Shown: positions 1 to 8,451 of the stretch, one piece after another | Layout of the letters: every line of letters starts with the position of its first letter | How positions within the stretch are numbered: position 1 is the stretch's first letter | Virus record (IMG/VR): IMGVR_UViG_3300045107_000818 | Coordinates: 1-40,772 of that record | Length of the DNA: 40,772 nt | Origin: a virus | Strand: one strand, 5' to 3' | Program-made: the position numbers and the translations under genes | Notes under the pieces: generated by a model | Told to the model about the DNA's origin: nothing | What the model saw: only the letters and a program-made list of their open reading frames with translations | The model's database searches: none

Positions 1-624
1 TCAAGCCGCGACCTCCGCCGCCTTGCCGGTCGCGAACCCGAACGCGCCGCCGTGGGCCTTGGCGGCTTCCTCGCCCTGCTCGAACATAGCCCAGTGGAAC
101 GGTACCACATCGCGGAAGTGTCCGTGGTCGCGGACGACGCGGGTGAGGAACCCCGGCCCGCTCTGGTCCCACACGCCGCGATAGACCAGCACCGAGTGCG
201 GCAGGTCACGGATCGCGTGCCAGAGCATCGGGTGGTTTCGCGTCGCACCGAGCACCGACGGCGAGAGCATGTGCGGGCGGCTCGCGCCGTGGCTGGCGAT
301 CGTCGAGCAGAACGCGCCCACGCCGACGACGAGTTCATCCAGCGGGCGGAGCGGCAGGCGATCGGGATCGACGAACACGCCGCCTTCGCGGGCGAGCACT
401 TCGTAGCGCAGGAGGTTCAGCCGCGCCGCCGACCCCGCGGGCTCGCTGAGGTCGAGCGTCTGCTGCCACTGATCGTGGTTCAGGATCGGCGGCCTGGTCT
501 CGAGCGTGAATGTGACGACATCCCACTCGGGATGCAGCGTCTGCCACGCGTGCTTCCACGCGGTAAGCCGCTGACGGTCGGGAGACTCGGACAAGTCGGC
601 CGTGTAGATGACCTTCGGGATCAC
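1..624 (-). CDS. GT32-type glycosyltransferase (Gly_transf_sug, DXD motif)
   Basis: Predicted 207-aa sugar transferase using a nucleotide-sugar donor and a divalent metal. It begins IPKVIYTA, followed by a W...HPEW segment, as in capsular/OCH1-type GT32 enzymes. The core LLRYEVLAREGGVFVDPDRL (residues 71-90) holds the family signature LRYE...GG.F.D.D, with the DXD metal ligand at D86-P-D88. The GTG start at 624 follows AGGAGGTG and overlaps the stop of the preceding Ser/Gly-rich gene (GTGA), so the two are translationally coupled; a longer open frame to 996 is only read-through of that gene. It closes the tail operon, next to a methyltransferase and an MptE-like protein. Inference: it glycosylates a virion protein, perhaps its Ser/Thr-rich neighbour, or alters host surface glycans. 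The family call is firm, the substrate unknown. Confidence 0.78.
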   Translation of the reverse strand: MIPKVIYTADLSESPDRQRLTAWKHAWQTLHPEWDVVTFTLETRPPILNHDQWQQTLDLSEPAGSAARLNLLRYEVLAREGGVFVDPDRLPLRPLDELVVGVGAFCSTIASHGASRPHMLSPSVLGATRNHPMLWHAIRDLPHSVLVYRGVWDQSGPGFLTRVVRDHGHFRDVVPFHWAMFEQGEEAAKAHGGAFGFATGKAAEVAA

Positions 625-2108
625 GCCTTCACCTCCTCTTCGCTGCTCAAACCGCTCTGCTGCCACTTGGCGGGCGGCACGCCCTCCATGCCTCCCTCGA
701 TGAACGACGACGCGCCCTCGCCGAGCGCCACGGACTGCTGGGCGCTGCCGGAGCCTGAGCCGGAACCGGGCGGGCCCGAGCCACTTTCGCTCCCGCTGCC
801 GCTCGAGGAACCAGACGAACTGCCAGATCCCGACGAGCTTCCAGAACTCAACATGGACGAGCCACTGGACTTGCCGCTGCCGGAGTTCGATCCACTGCCG
901 CTCGAGGAGCCTGATCCCGATCCAGAACTGGACCCTGATCCAGAAGATGATCCAGACGCGGTCGCCTGCGTCGCGGGCATGTCGTTGTGGACCCACACGC
1001 CGTCGGCCAGGAACACGTTCAGCCCGGGCACATGGACCGCAACCGTGGTCACGCGATCGCCAACGCGGCTGATCGTCTCGACGCGCTCTTCGCTGAGGTC
1101 GTGCCGCACGAGATAGTCGCCGACGAGCACGAACTCCGCCGAGACGAACCCGACCTCATCGCCGCGGCGCAGGAGCACCGGGTGCTCGGGCGTGAGCCGC
1201 AGGCGACTGTTGATGGTGATGAACCCGTCGTGCGTGCCGATCTTCACGCTGGCCACGGAGCCGGTGACCGGCGTGAGCACCGCTTCGGCTCGCTGACGCA
1301 GCCACCGGTACTGGGCTCGCCAAGACACATCGCGGTCCAGACCCGCCACGTCGAGCGCCGCGACACGGTCGCCCGGCTGGAGCGCCTCGACCGGCTTGGT
1401 CGATCCGTCGGCCAGCACCACGGGCGTGCCCGCGAGCACGCAGTTGGAACCGGGGCCGGAGCCACCAGGACCGCTGCCCCCCGGGCCAGAACCACCAGGT
1501 CCCGAGCCGCCCGGCCCGGACCCGCCCGGACCAGATCCACCGGGGCCGCTGCCGCCGCCGCTCGATCCTCCGCCACCTGATGACCCGCCGCCGGACGAAC
1601 CGCCGCCCGATGAACCACCGGATGACCCGCCCGAAGACATGCCCGAGGACATACCGGAACTGCCACCAGACGACATGCCAGACGACGCCCCCGAACTCGC
1701 GCCCGAGGACATGCCGCTCGACGCGCCCGAGGAACTCCCGCCACCGGAACTGCTCATGCCCGATGAGCCCGTGCTCGACGGCGTCTGCGACGAGTCGGTG
1801 GTCATGCCGCTCGACGACATCGGCCCGCTGCTCGACGGCGTGTGTGTCGTCCCCGGTGTGTTGCTCGTGAACGCGCCGGTGGTGTAGAACGTGAGCGTCG
1901 GCGTGCCGCCCGGTCCGGTCGTGTAAATCACGTCGCCCGTGGTCGAGTAGCTCGCGGGCATGCTCGGCGTGCTGGTCGGGGTCGAGTACGTGCTCTCGGG
2001 TGTGGAGCCAGACGGCGTCGAGTAGTTGCTCGACCCGCCGCCTTGCGGAGCGCGTCCCGTCGCCCAGACCGGAATGTACAGGTAGTACCGCGTGGGGCCG
2101 TCGCTCAT
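621..2108 (-). CDS. Ser/Gly/Thr-rich protein with an internal Hint (intein-like) domain
   Basis: 495-aa protein built of low-complexity sequence around one folded domain. Residues 1-115 are Ser/Thr/Pro/Tyr-rich, 115-195 are SSG-type repeats, and about 195-222 are tandem GPGGS pentapeptides. Residues 223-375 are a Hint domain: C223 starts block A (CVLAGTPVVLADG, then LQPGD), T306-x-x-H309 is block B, and VWVHN ends it at H374-N375. Residues after 376 are again Ser/Gly-rich, with an acidic tail. The domain size (about 153 aa) fits a bacterial intein-like (BIL) element. The +1 residue is Asp, not Cys/Ser/Thr, so canonical splicing is unlikely and self-cleavage is more plausible. ATG 2108 overlaps the upstream stop (ATGA). 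Its place after the tail genes suggests a fibre or virion surface protein; that role is inferred. Confidence 0.8.
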   Translation of the reverse strand: MSDGPTRYYLYIPVWATGRAPQGGGSSNYSTPSGSTPESTYSTPTSTPSMPASYSTTGDVIYTTGPGGTPTLTFYTTGAFTSNTPGTTHTPSSSGPMSSSGMTTDSSQTPSSTGSSGMSSSGGGSSSGASSGMSSGASSGASSGMSSGGSSGMSSGMSSGGSSGGSSGGGSSGGGSSGGGGSSGGGSGPGGSGPGGSGPGGSGPGGSGPGGSGPGGSGPGSNCVLAGTPVVLADGSTKPVEALQPGDRVAALDVAGLDRDVSWRAQYRWLRQRAEAVLTPVTGSVASVKIGTHDGFITINSRLRLTPEHPVLLRRGDEVGFVSAEFVLVGDYLVRHDLSEERVETISRVGDRVTTVAVHVPGLNVFLADGVWVHNDMPATQATASGSSSGSGSSSGSGSGSSSGSGSNSGSGKSSGSSMLSSGSSSGSGSSSGSSSGSGSESGSGPPGSGSGSGSAQQSVALGEGASSFIEGGMEGVPPAKWQQSGLSSEEEVKA

Positions 2109-3043
2109 CGTGCGGCCTCCTGTCGCGGGGCGCTCGCCTTGGGACTGGGCTCGTACCACCCGTCGGTGCGGATGGGCTTGCCGCACTCGGCCGCAGCCGC
2201 CTTCACCGCGTCCTCGAAGGCCATCTTCTCGAAGACTTCCAGGGCGCTTCCGGGCGAGCAGTTGACCACGCGGAAGCGGTGCTTCTCAAAGTGCGGCTTG
2301 AGAGCCTCGAACCGGCGCGACAGCGAGTCATACAGCACGTTGTTGTGCCGGATCGCGTTGGCCGCGCGGTGCTCGTCGAAGGCGTACTTGCGCTCCGCGT
2401 CCATCCTGAAGTCGCAGCCGAGCAGGTACACCGTCGAGAACCCGAGGTAGTGCAGCAGCCGGAGGGCGACGAGCATGACCGAGCGCTTGCCGGTGATGCC
2501 CAGCGAGTCGGGGTTCTTTGCGTCGTTGCCCCATGAGACCGTGTCCCCGGTGAGGAATCGCTCGTGGTCGAAGTGGTCGCTGCGGCGGAAGAACAGCACG
2601 CCGGGCATCTGGTGGACCTTGAAGGCGCTGTTGCGGAGCGTGCCGTCGGGGTTCATCACCTTCAGCCGCTTGTCCCACATGCAGGTCGGCACGAACTTCA
2701 GGATGCCCGGGTCCTTCCAGCCCACGTCAATGAATCGCCCGGGATCATCCACGCAGGTCCAGAGCGTCGGTCGCCGCACGGACCAGGCGTTGTTCACGGC
2801 CATCGTGACGATGCCGCGGGCGTCCAGCAGCGACAGGTCGATCTGCTTGAGCGACGGCCCGGAGAGCATGAGGAACGCGGTCCGGCCCCCCGTCCCCCGG
2901 TAGAACCCGCTGAGCGACACCGACTCGAACGTCGGCGGCGCGGTGTAGAGGCGCAGGCCATCCCGGGCGGGCTTGCGCGCCTTGAGCCCGGCTTGCAGCG
3001 CCGCGATATCGGACTGGTTCTCACGCACCGCAGCACCCCCCAT
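2105..3043 (-). CDS. MptE-like/DUF115-type Rossmann protein (possible glycan-modifying enzyme)
   Basis: About 312 aa. A hydrophobic strand runs into SGPSLKQIDLSLL (near residues 61-73) and VTMAVNNAW, and a later YLLGCDFRMD follows. This GPSL...D...L / N / GCD.R layout is that of DUF115 (MptE-like) proteins and some CST-type sialyltransferases, which bind nucleotides or nucleotide-sugars. It overlaps the methyltransferase gene by about 23 bases and its stop overlaps the Hint gene start (ATGA), placing it in a presumed glycan-modification operon. The start is uncertain: ATG 3043 has only a weak AAGAG, while GTG 3028 has a GGGGGG-type ribosome site about 7 bases ahead. The exact reaction cannot be read from the sequence. 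Confidence 0.6.
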   Translation of the reverse strand: MGGAAVRENQSDIAALQAGLKARKPARDGLRLYTAPPTFESVSLSGFYRGTGGRTAFLMLSGPSLKQIDLSLLDARGIVTMAVNNAWSVRRPTLWTCVDDPGRFIDVGWKDPGILKFVPTCMWDKRLKVMNPDGTLRNSAFKVHQMPGVLFFRRSDHFDHERFLTGDTVSWGNDAKNPDSLGITGKRSVMLVALRLLHYLGFSTVYLLGCDFRMDAERKYAFDEHRAANAIRHNNVLYDSLSRRFEALKPHFEKHRFRVVNCSPGSALEVFEKMAFEDAVKAAAAECGKPIRTDGWYEPSPKASAPRQEAAR

Positions 3044-3614
3044 CACTCTTGAACCGCCCGACGATGTAGCGGGACCCCGCTTTGGGCCTGTCAACGACGC
3101 CGACGCGGGCGATGCGCTCCAGCCACCACTCGAGCGGCCGCACCGTCGGGTGCAGACCTTCGCCGGCGACGGTGGTCGTGCTCGGCCGCGTGCAGATCGA
3201 GAAGATGAACCGCCCGCGCGGCACCCCGACGCGGCGCATCTCCGCGAGCGTCAGATCGACGTCCTCGGGCAGGAGGTGCTCGAGGGCGTCGAAGCTGGTG
3301 ACGACGTCCGCGATGCCCGCCTGCAGGGCGGTCGCGTGCATCGGGCGCACGAGGTCCGCTTCGGGGAACGCGAAGTCGATGCCCAGCCCGTCGATGCCGA
3401 GGCGACGCAGCTCGCGCACAAGGTCGTTGCGGCCGCAACCGAAGTCCACCACGAACCTCGGCTTGCTCTCCTGGATGAGCGGGATCGCCGCCCGGCCGTG
3501 GTTGGTCGAGCCGTACGTCGAGCCGGGCTTGTTCGCGAGCGCCATGTACTTGGCCCGCTCCTTGGCACGCTTGGCATCCAGCGGCGATGCCGGTGCGGGT
3601 GTGGTCGTGGTCAT
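3021..3614 (-). CDS. Class I SAM-dependent methyltransferase
   Basis: 197 aa. Motif I, VVDFGCGRNDLVREL (residues 55-69), and the acidic end of strand 2, GLGIDFAFPEAD, bind S-adenosylmethionine. VTSFDALEHLLPEDVD matches motif IV of Methyltransf_11/23 enzymes, and MRRVGVPRGRFIFSI follows as the next strand. The substrate is unknown. The N-terminus mentions no DNA-binding element and no DPPY is present, so DNA methylation is unlikely; a sugar or small-molecule substrate fits the neighbouring glycosyltransferase-type genes. ATG 3614 overlaps the previous stop (ATGA) and has GGAGGTG upstream. Confidence 0.75.
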   Translation of the reverse strand: MTTTTPAPASPLDAKRAKERAKYMALANKPGSTYGSTNHGRAAIPLIQESKPRFVVDFGCGRNDLVRELRRLGIDGLGIDFAFPEADLVRPMHATALQAGIADVVTSFDALEHLLPEDVDLTLAEMRRVGVPRGRFIFSICTRPSTTTVAGEGLHPTVRPLEWWLERIARVGVVDRPKAGSRYIVGRFKSDGGCCGA

Positions 3615-4651
3615 TCGGCACCTCCGATGTAGAGGTTGAACTTGCGGTCCTCGTCGGCGGGGTCGGCGATCTCAATCAGGCTCATGGCCTCAAAGACCCA
3701 CACCGGCCTACCCCGGCTGTTGCGCTCGCAGGTGAGCTGCACGCACACGCCTTCCGGGATCGGCACGAGCTTGGGCTTGAGCGATCGCGCGGGCGGGCAC
3801 TTGGGCAGCACGCCCGGGAGCTCGCACACCGGGCCCAGCCCCAGCAGACCCCCGAACCCGGAGCCGGGCTCGGAGTCGGGGGGGTTCATGTGGTGGGCCT
3901 CGAAGCGGTTGATCGCCAGGCGTGTGGGGTCCTCGCCGCCGCTGGGGGCCTGCGAGGTCAGGCCGTTCTCCACCGGCACGTAGCGCAGGTAGTCCGGGCT
4001 GCCCGGGTTGCCGTCGATCTGGGCTTCCACCCACGGATATCGCCAGCGGTTGCGCTCGGTGGGGATCGGCTGGGCCACGCCGAGGATCGCGGTGATGCGT
4101 CCGGGTGAGGGGCGGCCGAGTTCGATCACGGCCCACTTCTCGCCGGTGCCATCCTCCTTCCACAGGATCGGGATGCCGCCCATGGGCGTGCTGGCCAGGA
4201 CCGTCTCGTCGGCCGCAAGCTCGCAGGTGGTGTCGGTCGCGTTGGTGATGTAGACCCGCGCGGTCGTCACGCCGGTGAGGACGCACGGGCCGAGCGCATT
4301 GGGCTTGATCGGCTGGAGCGCCACTGCGAAGGCGAGCGTGTCGGACTCCTCGGTCGCCACGTCACCCGTTAGAGGCGTGCGGCTGTGGAATGTCCGCTCC
4401 TGATCGTCCTCGCCGGGCTCGACGAGCACGCCGGTGATCGCCAGCGCGTGGTACGGCTCGATCTCTTCGCCCGAGTCGTTGCGGACCAGCACGATGCCGC
4501 GCTGCACCGATTCCATGAGCGGGCCCGCGACGGCTTCGCCGCGCCCCTGACGCCGGCGCAGGTCGACCGCCGCATCGACGAACGCGTTGTACGCGCCGGC
4601 GGGGATGCGGAGCGGCTGGCCGGAGCGGACTTTGCGGAGGTCGTCAGGCAT
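3611..4651 (-). CDS. Conserved phage protein of unknown function (tail region)
   Basis: 346 aa. The N-terminal RSGQPLRIPAGAYNAFVDA motif recurs, as I recall, in uncharacterised phage-related proteins of planctomycetes; I know no assigned function. The middle (about residues 55-200) looks beta-rich, like a virion structural domain: GIVLVRNDSGEEIEPYHALAI, then LGPCVLTGV, then WAVIELGR. There is no signal peptide or membrane segment. It follows the 272-aa tail-region gene by 15 bases and overlaps the methyltransferase start by ATGA, so it is in the tail operon. No ribosome-binding site is evident ahead of ATG 4651. A tail-tip or baseplate component is a guess from position only. Confidence 0.55.
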   Translation of the reverse strand: MPDDLRKVRSGQPLRIPAGAYNAFVDAAVDLRRRQGRGEAVAGPLMESVQRGIVLVRNDSGEEIEPYHALAITGVLVEPGEDDQERTFHSRTPLTGDVATEESDTLAFAVALQPIKPNALGPCVLTGVTTARVYITNATDTTCELAADETVLASTPMGGIPILWKEDGTGEKWAVIELGRPSPGRITAILGVAQPIPTERNRWRYPWVEAQIDGNPGSPDYLRYVPVENGLTSQAPSGGEDPTRLAINRFEAHHMNPPDSEPGSGFGGLLGLGPVCELPGVLPKCPPARSLKPKLVPIPEGVCVQLTCERNSRGRPVWVFEAMSLIEIADPADEDRKFNLYIGGAE

Positions 4652-4666
4652 GGTGAGGGGGTGGGG

Positions 4667-5485
4667 TCAGATTCCCAGTGCTCCAAAGTTGGCGTCGTCG
4701 TACACACGCTCGACATAGGCCGCGATGGGCTTCTTGATGATCGCGCCGGACCCGGTGTCCTCCGCGTCGGCGTAGCGGACCCACAGGTACTCCCACCCCT
4801 TCTTGTTGATCCCGGTGACGGGACCGACGGTCAGGTTCGTCTGGTTCGGGCTGGCCGCAAACCGGAACGTCATCTCCCAGTCGTCATCCGGGCCGTCGCC
4901 GCGTTTGGAGCCTGTTGCGCCGAGAAAGAGCACCTCGCCCGCCGCGAACCCGCGGAACGAGCCCGCGTTGGTCTTGCCGGTGCAGGAGAAGATCGCGCCC
5001 TTGTACGACGCGGTGACCTGGGCGTCCGTGAAGTAGTGCGTCTCGGAGAACTGGTACACGGGGACAGTGATGTCGACGCCCTCGACACCGTCGGCGGTGA
5101 CGCCGATCGCCCCGCCGAAGTCCGGCGCGGTGGTGCCGGGCGCGGGGCGGCGCTGCATGGTCTGCAGGCTCTGGGTGATGTGCTGTGTGCCGCCGCCGGT
5201 CTCGAAGTTGAACGAAGACTCGCTGGGCGTTGGGTTCCCGCCGCTGTCGCTGGAGCCGTAGCGCACGGTCACGTCCCAGAGTTGCGGGCCCAGCGGTTCA
5301 ATCTGCACGTTCTGCCGCGCGAGGCTGTCATAGGTCGCGGGTGAGGCAGTCTGCGCCGCGTTGCGGGCCACGAGGTCATCCGGGGTGCCGCGCACGATGT
5401 AGCCGAGCTCCGCAGACGACTGCGATGCTTGGTTCGCCTTGGTGGAGCGGCGGCTCTCGAACTTCTCAAAGACCTCAACCGGCAC
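4667..5485 (-). CDS. Hypothetical tail-region structural protein
   Basis: 272 aa, not recognised by family. It starts with a charged helix (VEVFEKFESRRSTKANQ) followed by sequence typical of a beta-rich virion protein, such as LWDVTVRYGSS, SFNFETGGGTQHITQS and WEMTFRFAASPNQT. The middle segment GAIGVTADGVEGVDITVPVYQF followed by FTDAQVTASY resembles phage upper-collar or distal-tail-type beta sandwiches, but I cannot assign it. It sits directly after the tape measure gene, where distal tail or baseplate hub proteins usually lie. The GTG 5485 start has AAAGGAGG nine bases upstream. Confidence 0.6.
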   Translation of the reverse strand: MPVEVFEKFESRRSTKANQASQSSAELGYIVRGTPDDLVARNAAQTASPATYDSLARQNVQIEPLGPQLWDVTVRYGSSDSGGNPTPSESSFNFETGGGTQHITQSLQTMQRRPAPGTTAPDFGGAIGVTADGVEGVDITVPVYQFSETHYFTDAQVTASYKGAIFSCTGKTNAGSFRGFAAGEVLFLGATGSKRGDGPDDDWEMTFRFAASPNQTNLTVGPVTGINKKGWEYLWVRYADAEDTGSGAIIKKPIAAYVERVYDDANFGALGI

Positions 5486-5515
5486 GAGTGATGACCTCCT
5501 TTCTTGGGGTGGGGA

Positions 5516-7510
5516 TCAGGCGAACCGCATTCCGTTGTCCACGCTTGCATCGAGAAGGCGCTTTGTGTTCTTGGCCGTTGCCTCGGTGGCGGTGGCCGTG
5601 CGCTCGGCGGCATCGCCACCGGTGCCGAGGCCCGAGACGGCCGCGGAACTGAACGTGCCGGTGACGCTGATGCCCTTGCCGATGGCCGCCCCGAGACCGG
5701 ACAGGCGCTCCTCAAAGTCCGCGAGAATGTCCCGCTGTGGACGACCAGGTCGCTTCTCAGCGTCGGCGGCCTCGCGCTTCTTGCGGGCCTCCTCGATCGC
5801 GGCGGCGAGTTTCTGTTTGGCGGCGTCGAGCGCGGCCTGTGACTCCGCGAGTCCTGCCGCCGTGTCCTTGCGCAGGGCTTCCTGCGCGTTCTCGAAGTCC
5901 TGTCCGATGCCCGCCAGCGTCGCCTCGTGCATCGCGGCGGCGTCGCGGCGCTGGGCCTCGCGTTCCTTGTCGCGTGCGGTCACCGACTGCTGGGCAGCGT
6001 TCTCCAGCTCGACGAGTCGGGACTCGAGCTGCTGGTCCACGGCCTTCTTGGCGGCGTCCACGTCGAGCCCGTCATCGAACAGCCCTTGAATCTCCAGCAT
6101 CCGCTTAGCGACCCAGGACGAGGCTTCCTCCCAGATCATCTGGAAGCCGGTGGCGAAGCTCGTCCAGGTCTTGGAGAGGAAGGCCGTCGTCTCGATCCAC
6201 GCGACCTCAAGGGCGTGGAACACGATCTCCGCGGCGGCCAGCGCGCCGTACCACATGGAGTAGGCGGTCGAGACGAAGAACTCCTTCGCGCCCAGCCACG
6301 CCTTGTTGAGCGCCGCTACGCCCTGCTGCCAGATCACCTTGAGCGAGAGCCACAGAATCTCGGCGGCTAATGCGATGTCGCCAGCGGCGAGAGCGTCGGA
6401 GATGCCGCCGACCACCTTGCCGACCCAGTCACGCAGCTCGGTGAACTTCTCAGCCAGCCATGACAGAGCTTCGCCGCCCGCGCCGGTGACGACCAGCAGC
6501 GTGCCGCCAAGCGCCACGATCGCGGCGATCGTCAGACCGACCGGCGTCAGAATCGCGCCGATGGCGGCCCCGATCAGACTGAACGCCGCGCCGATCCCGC
6601 CGATGACGGCGGCCACGATGCCAAGCGCCGCCCCGATGCCGGAGATGATGTATCCCAGCCCGACGATGGCAATCCCCGCTACCGCGACGGCCGCCGCGAC
6701 CTTGAGCGCCCAGACCACCGTCTCTTTGTTCGCCTTCACCCACGCCGTGGCGCTGACGACGATCCGCGTGATCCGCTCGGTGAGGTCTTTGATCGTCGGT
6801 GCCAGCGCCCCACCGATGGTGAAGACGCCCTGCTTAAGGACCTTCCAGAGCGTGCCGAGCGCATCGTTGAGTTCCGCCGCATCGCGGGCGGTCTCGGTGC
6901 TCACGGTGAGTCCGAGCTTGCGGGCCTGCTCCTGCATCTCGTTGATGCCTGCTGCTCCGTCGGCCATGAGCGGGAGCAGCTTCGTGCCCGCCTTGCCGAA
7001 GAGCTCCATCGCCATCGCGGCACGAAGCGCCGGGTCTTGGATCTGGGAGATCCGGTCGGCCAGCAGCTTGAACTGCTCGTCGGGCGAGAGCTTGGCCAGG
7101 TCCTGCACGGTGAGCCCAAGCCGTCCGAGCGCCTCGTTCGCCCCCTTCGAACCCTGCGACGCCTCTGTGAGCGTCTTCTGCATGACGCGGAGGCCGTTCT
7201 CCAGCGTCTCCATATCCGTGCCTGAGAGGTCGGCGGCGTAGCCCAGCTCGCTCAGGGCCTCGACACTCACGCCCGTGCGAGCGCTCATCTTGTCGAGCGC
7301 ATCGCCCGAGTCGCTGAACACCTTCGCCGTGCCGAGCAGCGCCGTGATCGCGGCGATGCCGATGCCCGCCATCTTCGTGCCTATTGAGCGCAGCCCCGCG
7401 CCGAAGGCTTCGAGCTTCTTCTGGGCCGCCTTGAGTCCAGCCGACAGCTTGTCGCTGAAGCCCAGCTCAATGAAGGCTCGCCCGGCTCGGATGCCCCGCG
7501 TATCGGCCAC
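5516..7510 (-). CDS. Phage tail tape measure protein
   Basis: 664 aa. Residues 1-230 carry the TP901-type tape-measure core: an amphipathic helix region, then DKMSARTGVSVEALSELGYA, FKLLADRISQIQDPALRAAMA and ELFGKAGTKLLPLM. Residues about 270-345 form a long Ala/Gly/Ile/Val hydrophobic stretch with several potential membrane segments, as expected for the part that enters the host envelope. Residues about 480-600 are Ala/Glu/Lys/Gln-rich coiled coil. This protein sets tail length and is threaded inside the tube. At 664 aa it predicts a fairly short tail (about 100 nm at the usual 0.15 nm per residue; general knowledge, not measured). GTG 7510 is close behind the gp10-like gene. Confidence 0.93.
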   Translation of the reverse strand: MADTRGIRAGRAFIELGFSDKLSAGLKAAQKKLEAFGAGLRSIGTKMAGIGIAAITALLGTAKVFSDSGDALDKMSARTGVSVEALSELGYAADLSGTDMETLENGLRVMQKTLTEASQGSKGANEALGRLGLTVQDLAKLSPDEQFKLLADRISQIQDPALRAAMAMELFGKAGTKLLPLMADGAAGINEMQEQARKLGLTVSTETARDAAELNDALGTLWKVLKQGVFTIGGALAPTIKDLTERITRIVVSATAWVKANKETVVWALKVAAAVAVAGIAIVGLGYIISGIGAALGIVAAVIGGIGAAFSLIGAAIGAILTPVGLTIAAIVALGGTLLVVTGAGGEALSWLAEKFTELRDWVGKVVGGISDALAAGDIALAAEILWLSLKVIWQQGVAALNKAWLGAKEFFVSTAYSMWYGALAAAEIVFHALEVAWIETTAFLSKTWTSFATGFQMIWEEASSWVAKRMLEIQGLFDDGLDVDAAKKAVDQQLESRLVELENAAQQSVTARDKEREAQRRDAAAMHEATLAGIGQDFENAQEALRKDTAAGLAESQAALDAAKQKLAAAIEEARKKREAADAEKRPGRPQRDILADFEERLSGLGAAIGKGISVTGTFSSAAVSGLGTGGDAAERTATATEATAKNTKRLLDASVDNGMRFA

Positions 7511-7516
7511 GTTTAA

Positions 7517-7954
7517 TCACCCTTTCTTGATCGAGTTCCGCCACAAGAGCGGCAGGTTGGGCCGCTCCTTCTCCATCGCCGGAGCCATGTATGGCCGCGG
7601 AGCGATCTTGACCTTCTGCGACGTGAGCTTGCCGCCGCGTCTGCGAAGCACGACGACTTCGCCGCCATACTCCAGAGCGCTCGGTGCCTCGCTCTTCTTG
7701 ACTCCCACCGGCCCGACAACCACCGAGTCGTTGGGCTTGTCGTACCCGAAGAGGATCAGCCGACGCAGGCTGCCCTCGTGCGAATGGGGAGGGCTCCCGG
7801 CGGGTGCCGACCCCTTGCGTTTGCGGATGCTCGTCTTCGCCGCCGTGCGGATGAACGCGCCGGCCTTGCTGAGCACTTTCCGCTTGGCGTTGTCGACCGC
7901 CGCCATGACGACGTGGCGATCGAAGAACATGTCCTTGATCCGCATGGTGATCAC
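7517..7954 (-). CDS. HK97-gp10-like / phage virion morphogenesis protein
   Basis: 145 aa. MRIKDMFFDRHVVMAAVDNAKRKVLSKAGAFIRTAAKTSI is a helical N-terminus; then come SAPAGSPPHSHEGSLRRLI, VVVGPVG, ALEYGG and RPYMAPAMEKERPNLPLLW. The combination 'R..A.....P..TG.L..SI' / 'VGP' / 'E.G' / 'ARPFM.PA' is that of HK97-gp10 and phage_tail_S-type tail completion proteins. GTG 7954 overlaps the lipoprotein stop (GTGA) and has GGGGAG about seven bases upstream; an internal ATG at 7945 is possible. Its position between the tail chaperone and the tape measure is unusual, since gp10-like genes normally precede the tail terminator gene. Confidence 0.65.
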   Translation of the reverse strand: MITMRIKDMFFDRHVVMAAVDNAKRKVLSKAGAFIRTAAKTSIRKRKGSAPAGSPPHSHEGSLRRLILFGYDKPNDSVVVGPVGVKKSEAPSALEYGGEVVVLRRRGGKLTSQKVKIAPRPYMAPAMEKERPNLPLLWRNSIKKG

Positions 7955-8451
7955 GCACCACTCCCCGCCCCCCCAACCGGACCGCCATTCCCGCCGCCGG
8001 TGCCAGCGAGACCGCTGCCCTTCTCCAGACCCTTGTTGAAGGACGCTTCCTTCTCCTTGCGGAGACGGCCCGACCCGATGAATAGTCCGACGATGCCGGT
8101 GAGCGCGGGCAGCGCCGGCCCGAGCACGGGCAGGCCCGCGACGGTCGGGCCAACGGTGTCGAGGGCCGAGAGCGTGAGTTGTCCCAGCAGCCCGCGGATC
8201 TCGCCAGCCTTCTCGATGTTGCCCTTCCACTGCGCGCCGGTCGTCTGCGTGAGGTTGAACCAGTTCTGGTACTCAACCTCGGCCTCGTTGAGGCTCAGCG
8301 TCGACGGCAGGCCGGTGGTCTGCTGAATCGTGTTGGGCGTCTTGACCTTGACGATGTCACCAAGGTCGAGGCCGGCGCACGACGCGAGCACGAGCGCCAG
8401 CAGGATCAGGGCACCGAGATAGACGTAATGGCGGGTGGTCAGGCTCTTCAT
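7951..8451 (-). CDS. Putative phage lipoprotein with second membrane segment
   Basis: 166 aa. The N-terminus is a lipoprotein signal: TTRHYVY, hydrophobic LGALILLALVL, then lipobox LASC with acceptor Cys25. A second hydrophobic segment lies near residues 103-128 (GPTVAGLPVLGPALPALTG and onward), followed by basic RLRKEKEASFNKG and a Gly-rich tail. Phages carry similar short lipoproteins with a C-terminal membrane helix; roles include outer-spanin-like lysis, superinfection exclusion or holin-like action. None can be chosen from sequence. ATG 8451 overlaps the end of the long tail-chaperone frame by four bases. Moderately sure it is a real lipoprotein gene, unsure of role. Confidence 0.62.
   Translation of the reverse strand: MKSLTTRHYVYLGALILLALVLASCAGLDLGDIVKVKTPNTIQQTTGLPSTLSLNEAEVEYQNWFNLTQTTGAQWKGNIEKAGEIRGLLGQLTLSALDTVGPTVAGLPVLGPALPALTGIVGLFIGSGRLRKEKEASFNKGLEKGSGLAGTGGGNGGPVGGAGSGA

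Noticed and set aside
1443-1560. Tandem repeats as a possible CRISPR array or minisatellite
   Set aside because: They are in-frame codons for GPGGS repeats inside the Hint protein; no spacer-repeat structure.
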